Below are positions 23,234 to 24,913 of a stretch of DNA of 24,913 nt, piece by piece (position 1 is the first letter of the stretch; each line of letters begins with the position of its first letter). Under the pieces are notes generated by a model, which worked only from the letters and a program-made list of their open reading frames with translations, did not search any database and was not told where the DNA came from. Source of the stretch: Leptolyngbyaceae cyanobacterium M65_K2018_010 (GTDB lineage Bacteria > Cyanobacteriota > Cyanobacteriia > Phormidesmidales > Phormidesmidaceae); contig DVEE01000033.1 of assembly GCA_015295885.1 (NCBI GenBank), forward strand, positions 1 to 24,913. The letters are read 5' to 3'. The position numbers and the translations under genes are program-made.

Positions 23234-24406
23234 ATGGCCAGCCTGTTAGAGCAGCTTCGGCAAGTGACCACCGTTGTCGCCGATACCGGAGATATTCAAG
23301 CCATCGAAAAATTTACTCCCCGCGATGCCACCACCAACCCTTCACTGATTACGGCGGCGGCACAGATGCCCCAGTATCAAAGCATCGTCGATGAAACTCT
23401 ACTTAAGGCCAAGGCCGATGCTGGGGCTGGGGCGTCGGACAAGGATATCGCCAACCTGGCCTTTAACCGCCTGGCGGTTTCCTTTGGCCATAAGATTTTG
23501 GGTATTGTACCCGGTCGCGTTTCTACCGAGGTAGATGCCCGCCTCTCCTACGATACCGAGGCCACCATTGCTACGGCCCACAACCTGATTGAGCAGTATC
23601 GCCAGTTGGGCATTACCCCTGAACGGGTCTTGATTAAGATTGCCTCCACCTGGGAAGGCATTAAGGCCGCCGAAGTGCTCGAAAAAGAAGGCATTCACTG
23701 CAACCTGACCCTGCTGTTTGGCCTGCACCAGGCAATCGCCTGTGCCGAAGCCGGGGTCACCCTCATCTCTCCCTTCGTCGGGCGCATTCTGGACTGGTAC
23801 AAAAAAGATACCGGGCGCGAAGACTACCTACCCCAGGAAGACCCTGGCGTCCTTTCCGTCACCCAAATTTACAACTACTACAAAAAGTTTGGGTACCACA
23901 CTGAGGTGATGGGAGCCAGCTTCCGCAATATCGGGGAAATTACCGAACTGGCGGGCTGTGATTTGCTCACGATTTCACCCCAGTTGCTAGCCCAGTTAGA
24001 AAGCACCGAGGGCGACCTACCGCGCAAGCTTGACCCAGCCAAGGCGGCTACCATGGACATTGAAAAAATCCCCATGGATGAAGCCACTTTCCGGGCCATG
24101 CATGACCGCGATCGCATGGCCAAGGAAAAACTCGATGAAGGCATCAAAGGCTTTAGCAAAGCCCTGGAAACCCTGGAAGACTTCCTAGCTACCCGTTTAG
24201 CCCAACTTAGCAATGGGGCTAAAATGGTTACCCATGCTCGCGACGACCTGTTTAAGGCCTACGACCTGGATGGCGATGGTTTCATCACCCGCGAAGAGTG
24301 GATGGGTACCGACGCCGTCTTCGATGCCCTCGATTCCGATCACGATGGCAAACTCACCCCTGCCGAAATTGGCGCTGGTTTAGGCGGCACCTTCCAGTTG
24401 GCCTAG
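23234..24406 (+). CDS. tal: Transaldolase with C-terminal EF-hand pair
   Basis: 390 residues. Residues 1-325 are a class I transaldolase of the TalB type, which moves a dihydroxyacetone unit between sugar phosphates. Visible are FTPRDATTNPSLI (27-39), Lys135 in RVLIKIASTWEGIKAAEV (Schiff base), EGIHCNLTLLFGLHQAIACAEAG, LISPFVGRILDWYKK, and VMGASFRNIGEI. Residues 340-385 carry two canonical EF-hand loops: D344-x-D346-x-D348-G...E355 and D367-x-D369-x-D371-G...E378, all calcium ligands intact. This fusion is known from other cyanobacteria. AGGAG at 23223-23227 and ATG 23234 define the start; TACAAT at 23189-23194 is a possible -10. Confidence 0.95.
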   Translation: MASLLEQLRQVTTVVADTGDIQAIEKFTPRDATTNPSLITAAAQMPQYQSIVDETLLKAKADAGAGASDKDIANLAFNRLAVSFGHKILGIVPGRVSTEVDARLSYDTEATIATAHNLIEQYRQLGITPERVLIKIASTWEGIKAAEVLEKEGIHCNLTLLFGLHQAIACAEAGVTLISPFVGRILDWYKKDTGREDYLPQEDPGVLSVTQIYNYYKKFGYHTEVMGASFRNIGEITELAGCDLLTISPQLLAQLESTEGDLPRKLDPAKAATMDIEKIPMDEATFRAMHDRDRMAKEKLDEGIKGFSKALETLEDFLATRLAQLSNGAKMVTHARDDLFKAYDLDGDGFITREEWMGTDAVFDALDSDHDGKLTPAEIGAGLGGTFQLA

Positions 24407-24425
24407 GGTCCCGTTACAAGACAGG

Positions 24426-24508
24426 CCTTGCCTGGGGCAAGGGGTCGCCATGAACGATGCCCCTCAGGTAATGCCTGCTTGAGAGGCCTCAGCCAAGCCC
24501 CAGGCAAG
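24426..24508. terminator. Hairpins between convergent tal and the PTPA-CTERM gene
   Basis: A perfect local hairpin, CCTTGCC-TGG-GGCAAGG, lies at 24426-24442, 20 bp past the tal stop. The same left arm is also complementary, over 12 bp (CTTGCCTGGGGC at 24427-24438 and GCCCCAGGCAAG at 24497-24508), to a site 58 nt further on. The two pairings exclude each other. No T run follows, so a termination role is inferred only from position between converging genes. Confidence 0.4.
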
Positions 24509-24524
24509 CAACTCCGGCCCCCAA

Positions 24525-24554
24525 TTATTCCTGGTCAGGTTATTCCTGGTCAGA
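24525..24554. repeat. 15-bp tandem duplication covering the stop of the PTPA-CTERM gene
   Basis: TTATTCCTGGTCAGG at 24525-24539 is followed directly by TTATTCCTGGTCAGA at 24540-24554. On the minus strand each copy ends in TAA, so the codons for Asp-Gln-Glu-stop are present twice. The first TAA reached by the ribosome (24540-24542) ends the protein. Confidence 0.75.
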
Positions 24555-24913
24555 GTTTTCAGCCGCAGCCTCACCTTGCCGTCGGCGCCAGGCCGCTACA
24601 CCCATGCCCACGATCCCTGGCAGCAGAGCTGGTGTTGGGATAGGTTGGGTTGCCAAGCGCATTTCACCGAAGGCAAACCCAAATTGGTCATTAATTGAAA
24701 TTTCAACAGCAGTCATCAAGTCCGTCGGGTCGTCCGTATAGAAGCCAAAATACTGGGCCCCGGCATTCCCAGCGATATTCTGAAATAAACTAGCGGTTGA
24801 GCCTCTAGAGCTTCTGGCCGTTGCTGTGATCCTCAGGCTGCCCTCACGCAGGTTAGGCTGGGCATAAAAATCAAAGGCCTGAACTCCGGTCGAGAACCTT
24901 AAAACTACAGCTC
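24540..24913 (-). CDS. Secreted PTPA-CTERM sorting-domain protein, C-terminal part (cut by right edge)
   Basis: About 124 codons are visible, open from the window edge to TAA at 24540-24542; the start lies to the right. The C-terminus is IPTPALLPGIVGMGVAAW followed by RRRQ and an acidic tail: a PTPA motif, one membrane helix and a basic cluster. This is the PTPA-CTERM variant of PEP-CTERM sorting signals, found in cyanobacteria, for exported proteins processed by an exosortase-like enzyme. The preceding region (VQAFDFYAQPNLREGSLRI, QYFGFYTDDPTDLMTAVEIS, INDQFGFAFGEMRLA) looks like a beta-rich extracellular domain. It has no recognisable catalytic motif. The gene converges with tal. Confidence 0.8.
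   Translation of the reverse strand, partial: AVVLRFSTGVQAFDFYAQPNLREGSLRITATARSSRGSTASLFQNIAGNAGAQYFGFYTDDPTDLMTAVEISINDQFGFAFGEMRLATQPIPTPALLPGIVGMGVAAWRRRQGEAAAENSDQE

Noticed and set aside
7349..24406. CRISPR arrays, insertion sequences or att sites
   Set aside because: No regularly spaced repeats, transposase motifs or terminal inverted repeats were seen. The tRNA-Arg gene has no repeated 3' end nearby.

Overview
The window is a stretch of cyanobacterial chromosome. The gene content is diagnostic: ferredoxin-type glutamate synthase, a CpcT/CpeT phycobiliprotein lyase, a GlpX-type fructose/sedoheptulose bisphosphatase next to glutamyl-tRNA reductase, IctB, a PucC-family MFS protein, an EF-hand transaldolase and a PTPA-CTERM protein. 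The octamer GCGATCGC (HIP1) occurs about 20 times. High GC and the PTPA-CTERM tail suggest a filamentous, Leptolyngbya-like lineage, but this is inference. No phage, IS element, CRISPR array or integration site was seen. Coding density is high and the only gene-free stretch above 300 bp is 1391-2042.

Layout. 1-1390 (-) is the N-terminal third of glutamate synthase, running off the left edge, followed by a 650-bp non-coding leader rich in palindromes. 2043-5944 is an envelope region: a membrane-anchored lambda-R-like muramidase (+), the lipid II amidation pair murT-gatD (-), and a two-gene membrane pair (-) that resembles E. coli YqjD-YqjE. 6134-11406 holds housekeeping and photosynthesis genes: cysteine desulfurase (+), CpcT-type lyase (-), glpX (+), hemA (+) and ureG (+), then tRNA-Arg(CCU) (-).

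11593-14838 (-) is an ergothioneine operon in transcription order egtC-egtB-egtD. Divergent from it is a PucC-family transporter followed after 3 nt by an inositol-monophosphatase-family gene (+). 17350-22985 (-) is a five-gene same-strand array: IctB, an M20 amidohydrolase, an unknown two-TM protein, a solute-binding/VWA protein, and a small anchored protein. The last three look like one uncharacterised envelope unit and are the best candidate here for an undescribed system. The window ends with transaldolase (+) and a convergent partial gene for a secreted PTPA-CTERM protein (-).

How the genes work together. GlpX and transaldolase serve the Calvin and pentose phosphate cycles. HemA feeds tetrapyrrole synthesis for chlorophyll and bilins, CpcT attaches bilin to phycocyanin, and the PucC-family protein belongs to a family linked to pigment-complex assembly. 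Glutamate synthase and UreG are nitrogen assimilation genes. MurT-GatD and the muramidase act on peptidoglycan. EgtBCD makes a thiol antioxidant. All functions are assigned from motif recognition by eye; no database search was possible.
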